64,000 nt of DNA from Leptospira sanjuanensis. Lineage in GTDB: Bacteria > Spirochaetota > Leptospiria > Leptospirales > Leptospiraceae. Where the stretch lies: NCBI RefSeq assembly GCF_022267325.1, contig NZ_JAIZBG010000001.1, forward strand, positions 2,578,001 to 2,642,000. Direction: 5' to 3'. Below, in pieces: positions 24,578 to 37,288 of this stretch. Position 1 is the stretch's first letter. Every line of letters starts with the position of its first letter. The notes under the pieces are model-generated. The model had not been told where the DNA came from. It made no database searches and saw only the letters and a program-made list of their open reading frames with translations. Position numbers and translations under genes: made by a program.

Positions 24578-25246
24578 TCAGTTCCTTTCTCCAAAAATAG
24601 CGCTTCCGATTCGGACGAAGTCGCTTCCTTCTTCGATCGCGATCTTATAATCGCCGGACATACCCATGGAAAGTTTTCCTTCGGGCATATACTCTTTTCT
24701 GATCTCTGCGAGTTCGCGAAAGACTTGTCTTGTACGGATCGGATCTCCGTCCGAGGGCCCCATCACCATCATTCCTTCGAGTTTACAAAACGCATTGGAT
24801 AAATTTTCTTTTTTCATAAGCGTTTCGATCAGTTCTTTTTTTTCGAAACCGTGTTTCGTATCTTCCTGGGTCAGGTTCGCCTGTAAAAAATAACGGATCG
24901 GTTTTTGTTCCTTATCCGCGCGCGCGAGAAGTTCCCGCACCGTCGAAATCGCCCCCACTCCGTGCGCGTACGAATAACCGGCGAATAACTTGCGTAAGGT
25001 GCCGCTCTGAACGGGGCCGATATGATGCAGAACCAAGGGGGAATTCTTTTCTTGGATCCATTCTGAAAATTTTTCGAGTCCTTCCTGGATTCGGTTTTCT
25101 CCGAAATGAAGAACACCGCCCGCGACCGCTTCTTTCACTTTGGAAAGCGGTTGGAATTTGGAAACCGCGATGAGGACGGGAGGATTTTCCGGTCTCAGAT
25201 TTCGTATCTCTTCGTTGATTTCCTGATAACGTTCTGCGATCCCCAT
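24578..25246 (-). CDS. YggS/PLPBP-family pyridoxal-phosphate homeostasis protein
   Basis: A 222-residue alanine-racemase-fold protein that binds pyridoxal phosphate. The lysine-bearing AVSKFQPLSKVKEAV segment and FGENRIQE follow the family, as do SMGMSGDYKIAI and VRIGSAIFGERN at the C-terminus. It has no own catalytic activity in known members and balances the PLP pool. It lies one base after the coiled-coil gene stop and one base before proC, forming a tight operon. Confidence 0.93.
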   Translation of the reverse strand: MGIAERYQEINEEIRNLRPENPPVLIAVSKFQPLSKVKEAVAGGVLHFGENRIQEGLEKFSEWIQEKNSPLVLHHIGPVQSGTLRKLFAGYSYAHGVGAISTVRELLARADKEQKPIRYFLQANLTQEDTKHGFEKKELIETLMKKENLSNAFCKLEGMMVMGPSDGDPIRTRQVFRELAEIRKEYMPEGKLSMGMSGDYKIAIEEGSDFVRIGSAIFGERN

Positions 25247-25247
25247 G

Positions 25248-25985
25248 TCATTCTTTGGTTTTTAATTTTTCCATTTCCCGTTCCAACTTGCGAACCCGTT
25301 TTTCCAGGCTTCGTTTACCGGACTTCCCGGTTTTGTGTTTCTTTTTGGAAGGCGAGATACCGAGTTTTTTCTCGAGTCGATCCACTCTCGTTTCCAGCGA
25401 ACGAATCCGTTTTCCGGTTTTCGAAACGGAATGTTTTTTGAGTTTCGATTTCTTGGAAGAACGCTTTTTAGAATAGCGATCGGCTTTTGTTTCCCAATCG
25501 TCGCGATCGCGGGACTCACGGACTTTTTCCTTTTTGGATTCTTCGTCCTTGTAGGTTCGGGATGTTTCGTCTTTCGGAGGGGTCCATTTGTCTTCGGGAA
25601 ATTTTTCACGCTCGGCTTTTTCGGAGGAACCGGATTTTTTTTCTTCCGGCCATTCTTCCTTGAGAGAATTGTTTTTCTTTTCTGGGGAAGGCGCCGTTTC
25701 ACGCTGAGCCGATTCCCGTTCCCCGGAGAATTCCCCGCTTGTAGGAGCTTTTTTTTCTTCGGTCGGGAGAGTATTTAGGTCGTTGGGAGAAATCGGAGGT
25801 TCCGAATTCATCTCGGGGCTTAAGATTACCCGATCGGTTTTGGAGTTGTTCGAGACTTCCTCGCTTTCCTTCTTTTTGAGAAAACGGGAAATATCTTCCC
25901 GAAAGAGATAGCTGTAAACGATCAAAGATCCCAACAGCAATACTAAGATTCCGGAAAGTATGATTTTCAACTGGTCTCGTCTCAT
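25248..25985 (-). CDS. Membrane-anchored coiled-coil protein of unknown function
   Basis: A 245-residue protein with one N-terminal transmembrane helix (IILSGILVLLLGSLIVYSYLF) and a long, highly charged tail rich in Lys, Glu, Ser and Pro (about residues 40-180). The C-terminus has heptad-like repeats (SLETRVDRLEKKLG and SLEKRVRKLEREMEKL), so a coiled coil is likely. The composition is low-complexity and no family is recognised. AGG lies upstream of its ATG. It heads the operon with the YggS-type gene and proC and is divergent from the FlaA-like gene. Confidence 0.65.
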   Translation of the reverse strand: MRRDQLKIILSGILVLLLGSLIVYSYLFREDISRFLKKKESEEVSNNSKTDRVILSPEMNSEPPISPNDLNTLPTEEKKAPTSGEFSGERESAQRETAPSPEKKNNSLKEEWPEEKKSGSSEKAEREKFPEDKWTPPKDETSRTYKDEESKKEKVRESRDRDDWETKADRYSKKRSSKKSKLKKHSVSKTGKRIRSLETRVDRLEKKLGISPSKKKHKTGKSGKRSLEKRVRKLEREMEKLKTKE

Positions 25986-26054
25986 GATTGTACCTGATTC
26001 AAATATCGGTTTTTTCTCTCTGTTTTTAGTCTCATTTTCTCCGAATAGAATCCT

Positions 26055-26793
<739 letters not shown>

Positions 26794-26822
<29 letters not shown>

Positions 26823-27411
26823 AGAATTCCGTGAGTTCGGTCGGCGTCTTCGGATTAAACTGAAACGTATCCCATCCCATATATCCGGCCGCTTCCACGT
26901 TAGTCGCATTGTCGTCGATCAACACGTAGCGCATATCCGAAAAATCCGTTTGAATCCACTGAAAGTATTCTTCTGCAGGTTTGCGGGTTCCGAGTTCGCA
27001 GGAAAAGTAGAGCTGATCGAAGTGGGAAAAGAGTTCCTGCATTTCGGGGAACTTATGAAATTCCTTATACCATACCGAGTAATTGCTCGCGAGTACGAGT
27101 TTGTTTCCGTTCGCCTTGAGAAGTTTGACGATCTTAACGGTTTCTCCGATCAAACGGACCTTGTTGAACATAAGCGCCTTGATTTCTTTCGGATCAGGCA
27201 AATCCCCGTTTCTATATTCGGGCAGATAGAATCGTTCGAAAAATTCTTCCTCTTCGATCCGTCCCTTTTCGAATTCCACGAAAGCTTCTCTTTCCCTTCC
27301 CTGGATGAATTTTTCTCTCGATTCGCTAGGAAGTATTTTATAAAGTGCAGAATGAAAGGGATCCTTGATTAGGGTGTCCATCAGATCAAAAGCAAATAAA
27401 ACTCCGCTCAT
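26794..27411 (-). CDS. HAD-superfamily hydrolase
   Basis: A 205-residue protein beginning MSGVLFAFDLMDTLI. Motif I is DLMDT (catalytic Asp), motif II is LASNYS, a lysine region is ELGTRKPAEEYF, and motif IV is VLIDDNATNVEAAGYMG with its acidic pair. The pattern fits a subfamily I haloacid-dehalogenase-type phosphatase. The longer start at 27435 is less likely because 27411 leaves 6 bases to the divergent waaA start. Its substrate is unknown, and its 3' end overlaps the FlaA-like gene by 29 bases. Confidence 0.85.
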
Positions 27412-27417
27412 AAACCT

Positions 27418-28677
27418 ATGATTTTTCTTTATCAAATCCTGACGATCTTTCTTCTCGTCTTTCTCGTTCCGTTCCTTCTCTTATTTCCGTCGGCCAGGCT
27501 TTTTTTGGGCAAACGTTCGGCGGATAAGAAACGAATTCTTTCCAAAAATTTGGATCTTTCGGGAAAACATACGATCTGGCTGCACGCCGCTTCGGTGGGA
27601 GAATTGGATCAGTGCCGCGCTCTTGCTTTGGAATTTCGAAAGAAAGATCCTTCTTCGTTTTTGATCCAATCCGTTTTTTCGGAAAGCGTGCGCGATTCTC
27701 AATTGGAAGCGTTTCCCGCAGACGAAACCTTCCGTCTTCCGATCGACACTCCGTTCGGATACGATTGGATTTTTTCCCGATTTCAACCGAAGGTTCTCGT
27801 GCTGATGGCCTGGGACACTTGGCCGAATCTGATCTTGTCCGCAAAACGTTTCGGCGCCAAAGTCGTGTTAGGTTCCGCGGTGATCGGCGCGCGCAAACAA
27901 GCTTTGATGGGAAGATTGACCAAGGCGGTCTTTCGTCATCTCGACGGAATCTATCCTTCGCACGAATCGTTTTACGAAGCGTTTCGCGCGCTGGTTCCGG
28001 AATACGTTCCGGTCAAGGTTTTGGGCGACACAAGATTCGACACGGTATTGAAAAAGATCGAGGACAATAAAAAGGAATTCAAAAGACCGAAGAATTATCC
28101 GTATTCGAAAATCATACTATTCGCATCCACCTACGAGCCCTGCGAAGAATTGATCGCCTCTTTATACGGACTTCTGCGGGAAAAAAATCCCGGATTGTTA
28201 AACGAATTCGCATTTTGGATTTTTCCCCACAAAACGTCTCCCGATCGGATCGTTTCGATCGAACATCGTCTGCAGGACGCAAAGATGGAATATCAAACCT
28301 GGACTTCCACTCCGTATGAGACGATGACCGCGCAGACGATCGTATTCGACGTGTTAGGCGTTCTTGCTTTCGCGTATCAAGCGGCGGACTTCGCGTATGT
28401 CGGGGGCGCGCTTCACAATCGTGTGCATAACGTTTTGGAACCGGCCACGTTCGGTTTACCCTTGATGACCGGTCCGAAAATCTCCAATTCTCCCGAGGCG
28501 ATGATTTTGCAAAAAACAGGAGGCTTGTTTATCGTATCGAGTCCGGAAGACGTATTCCAAGTTTTGAATCTTGCGGAATCGGATTTAGAAACGATTCGAA
28601 AACAAAACCGAGAATTCGTTCAGGGCGGACGCGGTGCGGCAAAGAGGTTGTATGAGGAAATCCAGGGATTGTTGTAG
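27418..28677 (+). CDS. waaA: 3-deoxy-D-manno-octulosonic acid transferase (WaaA/KdtA)
   Basis: A 419-residue membrane-anchored GT-B glycosyltransferase that adds Kdo to lipid A precursor. It opens with a hydrophobic anchor (FLYQILTIFLLVFLVPFLLLF). Family motifs include WLHAASVGE with the catalytic glutamate, MAWDTWPNLI, GDTRFDTV, FASTYEPCEE and YVGGALHNRVHNVLEPA near the C-terminus. The SxGE block usually reads AxSVGE as seen. It is divergent from the HAD gene by 6 bases and 1 codon, so both may share a promoter region. Confidence 0.93.
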   Translation: MIFLYQILTIFLLVFLVPFLLLFPSARLFLGKRSADKKRILSKNLDLSGKHTIWLHAASVGELDQCRALALEFRKKDPSSFLIQSVFSESVRDSQLEAFPADETFRLPIDTPFGYDWIFSRFQPKVLVLMAWDTWPNLILSAKRFGAKVVLGSAVIGARKQALMGRLTKAVFRHLDGIYPSHESFYEAFRALVPEYVPVKVLGDTRFDTVLKKIEDNKKEFKRPKNYPYSKIILFASTYEPCEELIASLYGLLREKNPGLLNEFAFWIFPHKTSPDRIVSIEHRLQDAKMEYQTWTSTPYETMTAQTIVFDVLGVLAFAYQAADFAYVGGALHNRVHNVLEPATFGLPLMTGPKISNSPEAMILQKTGGLFIVSSPEDVFQVLNLAESDLETIRKQNREFVQGGRGAAKRLYEEIQGLL

Positions 28678-29101
28678 TAGATTTTGACAACGTTGGGGAG
28701 ATTTGTCGAAGTTCCGACGATCCTTTGTAAATCGGGCGAGCTCGAGCTATGGCGCGCCCTTAAGAAAGCTTTCCATTAAGCTTGTACGGAGGCGGGAAGA
28801 TTTCCGAATTTTCTCCCTATCAGAAAATCCTACGTTCTACAAGTATAAATCCCTTCCCGAAAATGTAGGAACTCCAGCGTTCTACACAAAACAACTGCGT
28901 TACCGAATTCGAAGCGGCTTCTAGGCTTCTACGAAACTCACTTTATATCGAGAAAAATATCCGTTCTACTGACGAACTCCCGTTCATCCCAGAAATTAAA
29001 ATTCGAATTTTTTCTAAGATGTCGGATCGATTCGGAAATCTAAAATTTATTTCCTAAATTCAGTTTTACAGTCTAAGAAAAGAAATTCGGGAAAACAAAA
29101 A
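28678..29101. other. Intergenic region with inverted repeats
   Basis: This 424-base stretch has no gene I can support; an open frame of 73 codons at 28703-28924 has no homologue that I recognise. It holds several self-complementary segments, including one around GGGCG...CGCCC (28733-28760), and a copy of the dispersed repeat. Confidence 0.5.
28862..28886. repeat. Dispersed repeat copy with hairpin
   Basis: AATGTAGGAACTCC is followed by AGCGTTCTACA, so TGTAGgAAC and GTTCTACA form an inverted repeat. It belongs to the same TGTRGGAACTC family as the copies at 351-366 and 61547-61558. Confidence 0.45.
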
Positions 29102-29812
29102 ATGAGGAAACTAATCCCATTCTTAATTTTAATCCAATCATTTTCAATATACGGGGAAACTAAAAAGTTGCGGTTTTTCGGAACGGCAACGGATCTAAAT
29201 TCGGGAAAAATTCTCTATTACGATCATCACGAAGAAGTTTGGGAGAATGGAGACCATTCCTATTCGATAATCCGATATAAGGACACGAATGGGAAAGTCT
29301 TTGCAAAAAAGAAAATCGAATTTTCCAAAAATAATATGATTCCGGATTTTCAATTGGACGATCTGCGTGACGGTTATCTGGAGGGAGGTTCTTTTTTAAA
29401 AACGGGAACCGTACGATTATTTGCTCGAAGGGCCTTCGAAAAACCTTTGGAAGAAAAGTTAGTATCGTTTTCGGAGCCGGCATCGATGGACGGAGGTTTC
29501 GATTATTTTATTAAAGCCAATTGGGATTCGCTTTTAGAAGGTAAAACGATTCGTTTTCGCTTTTTAGTCCCCGTCGAGAAGGACTCTTTTGCGTTTTCCG
29601 TTTCCAAGACCAAAATCGGAGATTACAAAGGCAAACCCGCCCTTTTTTTGAGGATGAAAATCGACAACGCGCTCTTTTCCGTTTTCGTGAAACCGATCGA
29701 CATGGTCTACGATACGAATTCGAAAAGGATTATGGAATACAGAGGAACCTCGAACATAAACAACGAACAAGGAAAAAGTCTCAACGTGAAGATTGTCTAC
29801 GATTTTCGATAA
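29102..29812 (+). CDS. Exported beta-rich protein of unknown function
   Basis: A 236-residue protein with a short signal peptide (LIPFLILIQSFSIYG) and a chain rich in aromatic and charged residues with predicted beta strands, for example LRFFGTATDL and TIRFRFLVPVEKDSF. No motif of a known enzyme is visible. Its ATG at 29102 has little ribosome-binding-site signal. It is followed by 144 bases of apparently non-coding DNA before the convergent SRPBCC gene. Confidence 0.6.
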   Translation: MRKLIPFLILIQSFSIYGETKKLRFFGTATDLNSGKILYYDHHEEVWENGDHSYSIIRYKDTNGKVFAKKKIEFSKNNMIPDFQLDDLRDGYLEGGSFLKTGTVRLFARRAFEKPLEEKLVSFSEPASMDGGFDYFIKANWDSLLEGKTIRFRFLVPVEKDSFAFSVSKTKIGDYKGKPALFLRMKIDNALFSVFVKPIDMVYDTNSKRIMEYRGTSNINNEQGKSLNVKIVYDFR

Positions 29813-29956
29813 CGTCCGGTTTCTATAATGATTTTCTTCGGCTTCATCTCAAATGAATCATTTCAGGACGGATTCCTTTTTTAGGATTCTTCCACAATCG
29901 TATCAGAAAGGATACAAAGACAAAATCTACGATCGTTGAAAACATCACAATTCAAT

Positions 29957-30931
29957 TCATTTCCCTTCCATTCTCCGTTTCAAAATTCTTAATATAGAAT
30001 TCTGAATGTCCCTCATCAAAAAATCGCCCCAGAGAGAAGCATAAAAATTAAAGTGAGTCGATAGACGGTATTTGCTTCTCAAATGAAGAACGACGTTTTT
30101 CTTTCCAGGATACTTCAAGTTTTCATTATATTCCAATTCGTATTCCCCTTGCAACGCGTCGAAATAAATTCCGCCGGGAACGACGTGAGGATCCAAGGTT
30201 GTCAGAGGAGTCAGATTCGGATCCGCTTGGATTTCGAACTTCAACCTACGCTCCGGTTTCCATTCGGTGATCGTTTCGTAAAAGACCAATCCCTTCTCAA
30301 ACCTCGCCTCTCGAATTCCTCCGATTCCTTCGTGAGAAAGAGTAGCTTCCACCGGTCTTGGAAATCCCATTGAATAAAAAAATCCTTCCTCGGTTTTTTC
30401 CAGTTCCGGAATGCGAACGATGTTCTTCCAAATTTTTTCCGGTGTCGATTCGATCGTAATCTTCGTTTCCACAATACGAATTTCATTCGGCAAATCCCAA
30501 AAGGTTTCGAAATATCCGGTAACAAGCGGAAGCGAAAGAAGTGAGAACACGGCTAGTAGATTCGTTCGATTCTCGGGAAAAATATAAAACCAAATCGCGA
30601 CCGCTATTCCGCCTAAACTCGATAAGACGAGATAAATCGGAAGACCCATGGTGAGACAAATCATTCCTTCGATATTCACCAAAAGCGCGAAAAGCATGGA
30701 AACGATCGTCGGCAACCAAGGAAAGAATATATGAAAAAGCACGGTTCGGGACTTCGATTTTTCGGCGCTGTAGCACGAAATCAATCCGATCAAAAAGGGA
30801 AGAATAAAAATTCCTCCGTAAGTCATTCCGAGCCCGAGGTCCTTTAGGGATTCGATTCGAAAACAATACTGCACCGCGATCGCATACAAAACGGAAATCA
30901 CAACAGGAATCAAAAAAGAACGTAGATTCAT
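29957..30931 (-). CDS. Membrane protein with C-terminal SRPBCC/START-like domain
   Basis: A protein of about 324 residues from ATG 30931 (MNLRSFLIPVV); an in-frame TTG at 30994 would extend it. The N-terminal half has five or six transmembrane helices. The C-terminal half, from about ESTPEKIWKNIVRIPEL onward, looks like a polyketide-cyclase/SRPBCC domain (IRIVETKITIESTPEKIW, GIREARFEKGLVFYETITEWKPERRLKFEI), a hydrophobic-ligand pocket fold. The combination of a polytopic membrane part with such a pocket suggests handling of a lipid-like ligand; this is inference. Upstream of it lies the hppA terminator, so it has its own promoter. Confidence 0.7.
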   Translation of the reverse strand: MNLRSFLIPVVISVLYAIAVQYCFRIESLKDLGLGMTYGGIFILPFLIGLISCYSAEKSKSRTVLFHIFFPWLPTIVSMLFALLVNIEGMICLTMGLPIYLVLSSLGGIAVAIWFYIFPENRTNLLAVFSLLSLPLVTGYFETFWDLPNEIRIVETKITIESTPEKIWKNIVRIPELEKTEEGFFYSMGFPRPVEATLSHEGIGGIREARFEKGLVFYETITEWKPERRLKFEIQADPNLTPLTTLDPHVVPGGIYFDALQGEYELEYNENLKYPGKKNVVLHLRSKYRLSTHFNFYASLWGDFLMRDIQNSILRILKRRMEGK

Positions 30932-31049
30932 AACGTTGAAGGAGATCGTTCTTTCGTAGAACTGGCAAGAAAAAAGCGAAGAGAATTCGGTCAAAAAAAG
31001 CGGCTTTGCGCTTTTAAATCCAAAAAATTTCCGTAGAGGCGCCCGAAAA

Positions 31050-31085
31050 TAAAAAAGGTTCTTCTCGCGCGAGCGAAAAGAACCT
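31050..31085 (-). terminator. Rho-independent terminator of hppA
   Basis: On the minus strand AGGTTCTT and AAGAACCT form a stem around TTCGCTCGCGCGAG, followed directly by TTTTTTATTTT. It lies about 40 bases after the hppA stop and has the classic strong stem plus T-run. Confidence 0.85.
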
Positions 31086-31124
31086 CCTTGTTTTCTATTT
31101 CAAGAAATCCTAATTTAGAAATTC

Positions 31125-33266
<2,142 letters not shown>

Positions 33267-33267
33267 C

Positions 33268-34473
<1,206 letters not shown>

Positions 34474-34588
34474 ATTCGAAATCTCGATTGTCAGACTATT
34501 GTCAGCGTTCCATCCTTCACAAAGATTCGAATGGATATTTTTTCCCAAAAAAGGGAATTTACTGTCATAGAATCAAGGTCTTTCGGGA

Positions 34589-34604
34589 TATAATTTCGCG
34601 GAGG
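34589..34604 (+). promoter_or_regulatory. Perfect -10-like TATAAT and ribosome-binding site before the lipoprotein operon
   Basis: TATAAT at 34589-34594 is followed by GGAGG at 34600-34604 and the ATG at 34612. No good -35 is seen, and the short distance to the start would make a very short leader, so the -10 reading is tentative while the GGAGG is a strong ribosome-binding site that fixes the start. Confidence 0.35.
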
Positions 34605-34611
34605 ATTCAAG

Positions 34612-35157
34612 ATGGCTCGATTCCAACTATTTTCAGGTCCGAGGATTCCGATTCGAGTCCCGATCCTTTTTCTTCTATTGTTCGTTTTCCAATGCACCGG
34701 AGTCAACATACTCAATTCCCCGGTGGGATCGGAAGAGATGAACACCAATCCCACCCCGGCGTACGGAAGACCTTCCCTCGAACTTTGGTACAAGGGAGGA
34801 TTGATCTTTCACAACGAATCCATTCCTCACACGATCAACGGAAACGTTCGAAACCTGGAACGCGGAGAATCCTGTTCTAGATCGGCGCTCGCTCTTTTCG
34901 CCTGGGGCGATTCCTCCATTCGAAACGCATCCCGCAAAGCGAATATTCAAAAAATTGCACATATCGAATACGAACACACGGCAATTTTAGGAATCGTCTA
35001 TCATAGCTTTTGCACGATCGTAACGGGCGAATCCGCGGCGGTTCCGGCGCTGAAGGTTAAGGAAGAAGCGAAAGAAAAACGAATCAAACAAAAAACTCCG
35101 ACCGTCACCGAAATCAAACCCGAAGGAGACAAATCGGACGAGGAGGAAGACAAATGA
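34612..35157 (+). CDS. TRL-like lipoprotein 1
   Basis: A 181-residue lipoprotein (signal ending VFQC, Cys28). The core matches the TRL-like family: a GESC motif, LALFAWGDSSIRNASRKANIQKIAHIEYEHTAILGIVYHSFCTIVTGE, with the typical GDxSIxxAxKxxxIxKIAxxxYE segment. A charged low-complexity tail of about 50 residues follows. Strong GGAGG ribosome-binding site. It is the first of five tandem small lipoproteins that share the Cys in GExC and a second Cys before the terminal TGE motif. The role of the family is unknown; the next ATG overlaps this stop. Confidence 0.75.
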   Translation: MARFQLFSGPRIPIRVPILFLLLFVFQCTGVNILNSPVGSEEMNTNPTPAYGRPSLELWYKGGLIFHNESIPHTINGNVRNLERGESCSRSALALFAWGDSSIRNASRKANIQKIAHIEYEHTAILGIVYHSFCTIVTGESAAVPALKVKEEAKEKRIKQKTPTVTEIKPEGDKSDEEEDK

Positions 35158-35480
35158 CAACGATCGTAAGAATCCTTTTTTGTCTTTTCCTTTCCACCGT
35201 TTTCGTTCAATGCGCTTCCGGACCCGTGGGCGGGTTGTTATTCACGCACAACTTATATCCGGGAGAAATCAATCCGACGAACGAAGTGCGACAAGACGCT
35301 ACCGCGGAAGGATGCATTCATAACATTCTCGGCGTGCTCAGCTTCGGGGACGCCGGTGCGGGCTCCGTCGCCAAAAAGAACGGAATACGGAGAATCGCGA
35401 TCGTCGATTACAGCGTTCTTCACATTCTCGCGTTCGTTTATAGAAACCACTGCGTGATCGTAACGGGAGAAAAAGAATGA
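35154..35480 (+). CDS. TRL-like lipoprotein 2
   Basis: A 108-residue lipoprotein (signal ending FVQC). It keeps the core with AEGCIHNILGVLSFGDAGAGSVAKKNGIRRIAIVDYSVLHILAFVYRNHCVIVTGE, including the first Cys, the GDA segment, the VDY strand and the second Cys before VTGE. It lacks the acidic tail of its neighbour. It is translationally coupled to both neighbours through ATGA overlaps at 35154 and 35477. Confidence 0.75.
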   Translation: MTTIVRILFCLFLSTVFVQCASGPVGGLLFTHNLYPGEINPTNEVRQDATAEGCIHNILGVLSFGDAGAGSVAKKNGIRRIAIVDYSVLHILAFVYRNHCVIVTGEKE

Positions 35481-35839
35481 AACGGATTTTGAATATTCAA
35501 AAAATAGCGATTCTTTTCTGTCTCGCTTTCGCCTTCTCTTTCGCGGGATGTATTTCCACTTCGGAACCGGCCGCCGTTTTTTCCTATAATACGCAGCACC
35601 TTCTTTCCAAAACGAACGGAAACATGATTTCCTCCGCCAGAATTTTGAAAAAGGGAGAAAGTTGCGCCTATGCGATTTCCCTTTTTTATTACAGCACATC
35701 GTATCGGGGACCGAAAAACAGCGTCGCCGACATAGCGAAGGAATTCAACATCGAGAAAATCGCAGTCGTCGACTATTCTTCCTTCAGTTTTTTGGGCCCG
35801 ATCTTTTACAAAAACTGCGTCGTAGTCTGGGGTGAATGA
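35477..35839 (+). CDS. TRL-like lipoprotein 3
   Basis: A 120-residue lipoprotein (signal with FAGC). The GESC motif, the IEKIAVVDYSSFSFLGPIFYKNCVVVWGE tail and the two Cys are kept, while the GDxS segment is replaced by a Tyr/Ser-rich stretch. Its ATG overlaps the stop before it. A 60-base space then leads to lipoprotein 4. Confidence 0.72.
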   Translation: MKRILNIQKIAILFCLAFAFSFAGCISTSEPAAVFSYNTQHLLSKTNGNMISSARILKKGESCAYAISLFYYSTSYRGPKNSVADIAKEFNIEKIAVVDYSSFSFLGPIFYKNCVVVWGE

Positions 35840-35899
35840 ACTTTAAAAAACACTTTACGCCGCAAGTCGACCGCGGATAACATCGACGCGGATTCTTTT

Positions 35900-36238
35900 A
35901 TGAAACGCGTCCTTGTGGTCTTCCTCTCGATCGGGTTGTTATACGCTGCGTTAGGCTGCTCTTCCGAATATGTGGTGATACAACCCTCTTTGAACGGAGA
36001 GGAAAAATCCATCGGGAGGGTGCAGGGAACCGCCTGCGGTTTTTTGGGGTTTATCGTTCCCTGGTACACGTTCTTTCCGATGACCCAAAACTCGAAACTC
36101 AATCGAGCTTATTTCGAAGCGGTCAAACAATCTCCGGGCGCCAAAGGTCTGAAGAACATCCAAATCGAAGAATACTGGTTTTGGGCGGTGGCGGGAATGG
36201 TCCAGTGTATGACGATTTCGGGAGAGGCGGTCCGATGA
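35900..36238 (+). CDS. Divergent TRL-like lipoprotein 4
   Basis: A 112-residue lipoprotein (signal ending AALGC). The fold pattern is retained: GTAC with its Cys, a hydrophobic strand, a helix ending GAKGLKNIQIEEYWF, and VQCMTISGE with the second Cys. Sequence identity to the first three is low, so I place it by pattern only. ATG at 35900; the next gene overlaps by ATGA at 36235. Confidence 0.62.
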   Translation: MKRVLVVFLSIGLLYAALGCSSEYVVIQPSLNGEEKSIGRVQGTACGFLGFIVPWYTFFPMTQNSKLNRAYFEAVKQSPGAKGLKNIQIEEYWFWAVAGMVQCMTISGEAVR

Positions 36239-36597
36239 AGCTGCGCCCCGTCTTCCTGTGTTTCACATCGGCTTTCCTCTGCTTGTTCCTTTTTGTTTCT
36301 TGTTTTGCGCAGCCGCTTCTGATTCCGGAAAATAAAATCGTTAAACCGACATCGGAAAAAAGCGTCACCTATCCCGTATATGCGAAAGAATGCGGATTCG
36401 TTCTCTTGTTGGTCATTCCCATCGGGATCAACGATCGTTTTGTACGAGCCTACGCAAAACTCTCCGCACAAGCAAAGGACGGTTTTCTTTCCGAGATCAC
36501 TTTGCAGGAATCCTGGTTTTACGGACTGCTCGGAACTGGATATTGTACGACGATGACGGGCATGGTCACGAAAGAGGTCGCCGATGAAAAACAATAA
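36235..36597 (+). CDS. Divergent TRL-like lipoprotein 5
   Basis: A 120-residue lipoprotein (signal with FLFVSC, or just after it). It has AKEC, a hydrophobic strand, an Ala-rich helix, ITLQESWFYGLL and GYCTTMTG, matching the first-Cys and second-Cys positions of the group. The start at 36235 overlaps the previous stop (ATGA); an in-frame upstream extension to 36181 is not likely. It overlaps the next gene by 14 bases. Confidence 0.62.
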   Translation: MKLRPVFLCFTSAFLCLFLFVSCFAQPLLIPENKIVKPTSEKSVTYPVYAKECGFVLLLVIPIGINDRFVRAYAKLSAQAKDGFLSEITLQESWFYGLLGTGYCTTMTGMVTKEVADEKQ

Positions 36598-37288
36598 TTC
36601 TTTCGTTTTGCGGATTCTCGCTTTCGCGTTATTGCTTTTACTTTCCGGTTGCATCGCGATCCGAGTTTATATTCCGAAACAAGGGACGGATGCGTTCGAC
36701 ATAGGAAATTTGGATACAATTCCTCACTTGGCGATTCCGCATCCCAATCCCCAGTTTGAAATCGGCGAAGCACCGCATCTCGGCAATGCAACCTTTGCAC
36801 GTCGCGTATCTTCCCTTTTCTTTTTAGCTCCCGATAAGTTGGAAAACGAATACGGTTCCATCGGAGTGCTTCTCCGCCGCGAACTGGATCGAAACCGCAA
36901 CGATTACAAAACGAACGGCAAATACAGAATCTTCGTCAAAGACTTCGAACTTAAAACCGACGATCATTGTTTTTCGGGAAGCGTGACCGGGGTTAAACTT
37001 GCCATCGAGGTGACCGATCTTTCCAAAAATACGAGCGTCTTGGATTTTCAATATGCCGATTCCATAGAATCGAACGTGACCGATTGTCATTTTACTTTGG
37101 CGACGGCCACCATCGTCGGCTGGCTGATCTACATGCCTTATTTGGGATTTCGAGGAAACAGAGAAGATCAACTCAACCAACTCGGAAGAACCGCTTTATT
37201 AGAATTTTCTGAAAAACTAAAATTCTCCCTGCGAAAAAAAACGGAACCCGCGACTTCCGAAACTAAAAAAGAGATTCCGACACGATGA
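36584..37288 (+). CDS. Lipoprotein of unknown function
   Basis: A 234-residue lipoprotein (signal LLLLSGC, Cys23). Its body has strands and helices with a central region VKDFELKTDDHCFSGSVTGVKLAIEVTDL that resembles a small lipid- or metal-handling domain of tricky-to-name envelope lipoproteins, but I recognise no family. A hydrophobic stretch occurs at ATATIVGWLIYMPYLGF. It overlaps the TRL-like gene before it and the HEGGH gene after it (ATGA at 37285), so it is part of the same transcript. Confidence 0.65.
   Translation: MKNNNSFVLRILAFALLLLLSGCIAIRVYIPKQGTDAFDIGNLDTIPHLAIPHPNPQFEIGEAPHLGNATFARRVSSLFFLAPDKLENEYGSIGVLLRRELDRNRNDYKTNGKYRIFVKDFELKTDDHCFSGSVTGVKLAIEVTDLSKNTSVLDFQYADSIESNVTDCHFTLATATIVGWLIYMPYLGFRGNREDQLNQLGRTALLEFSEKLKFSLRKKTEPATSETKKEIPTR

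Noticed and set aside
28703..28924. A 73-codon open frame after waaA
   Set aside because: It runs through inverted repeats and the dispersed repeat, has no ribosome-binding site and its composition is not protein-like.
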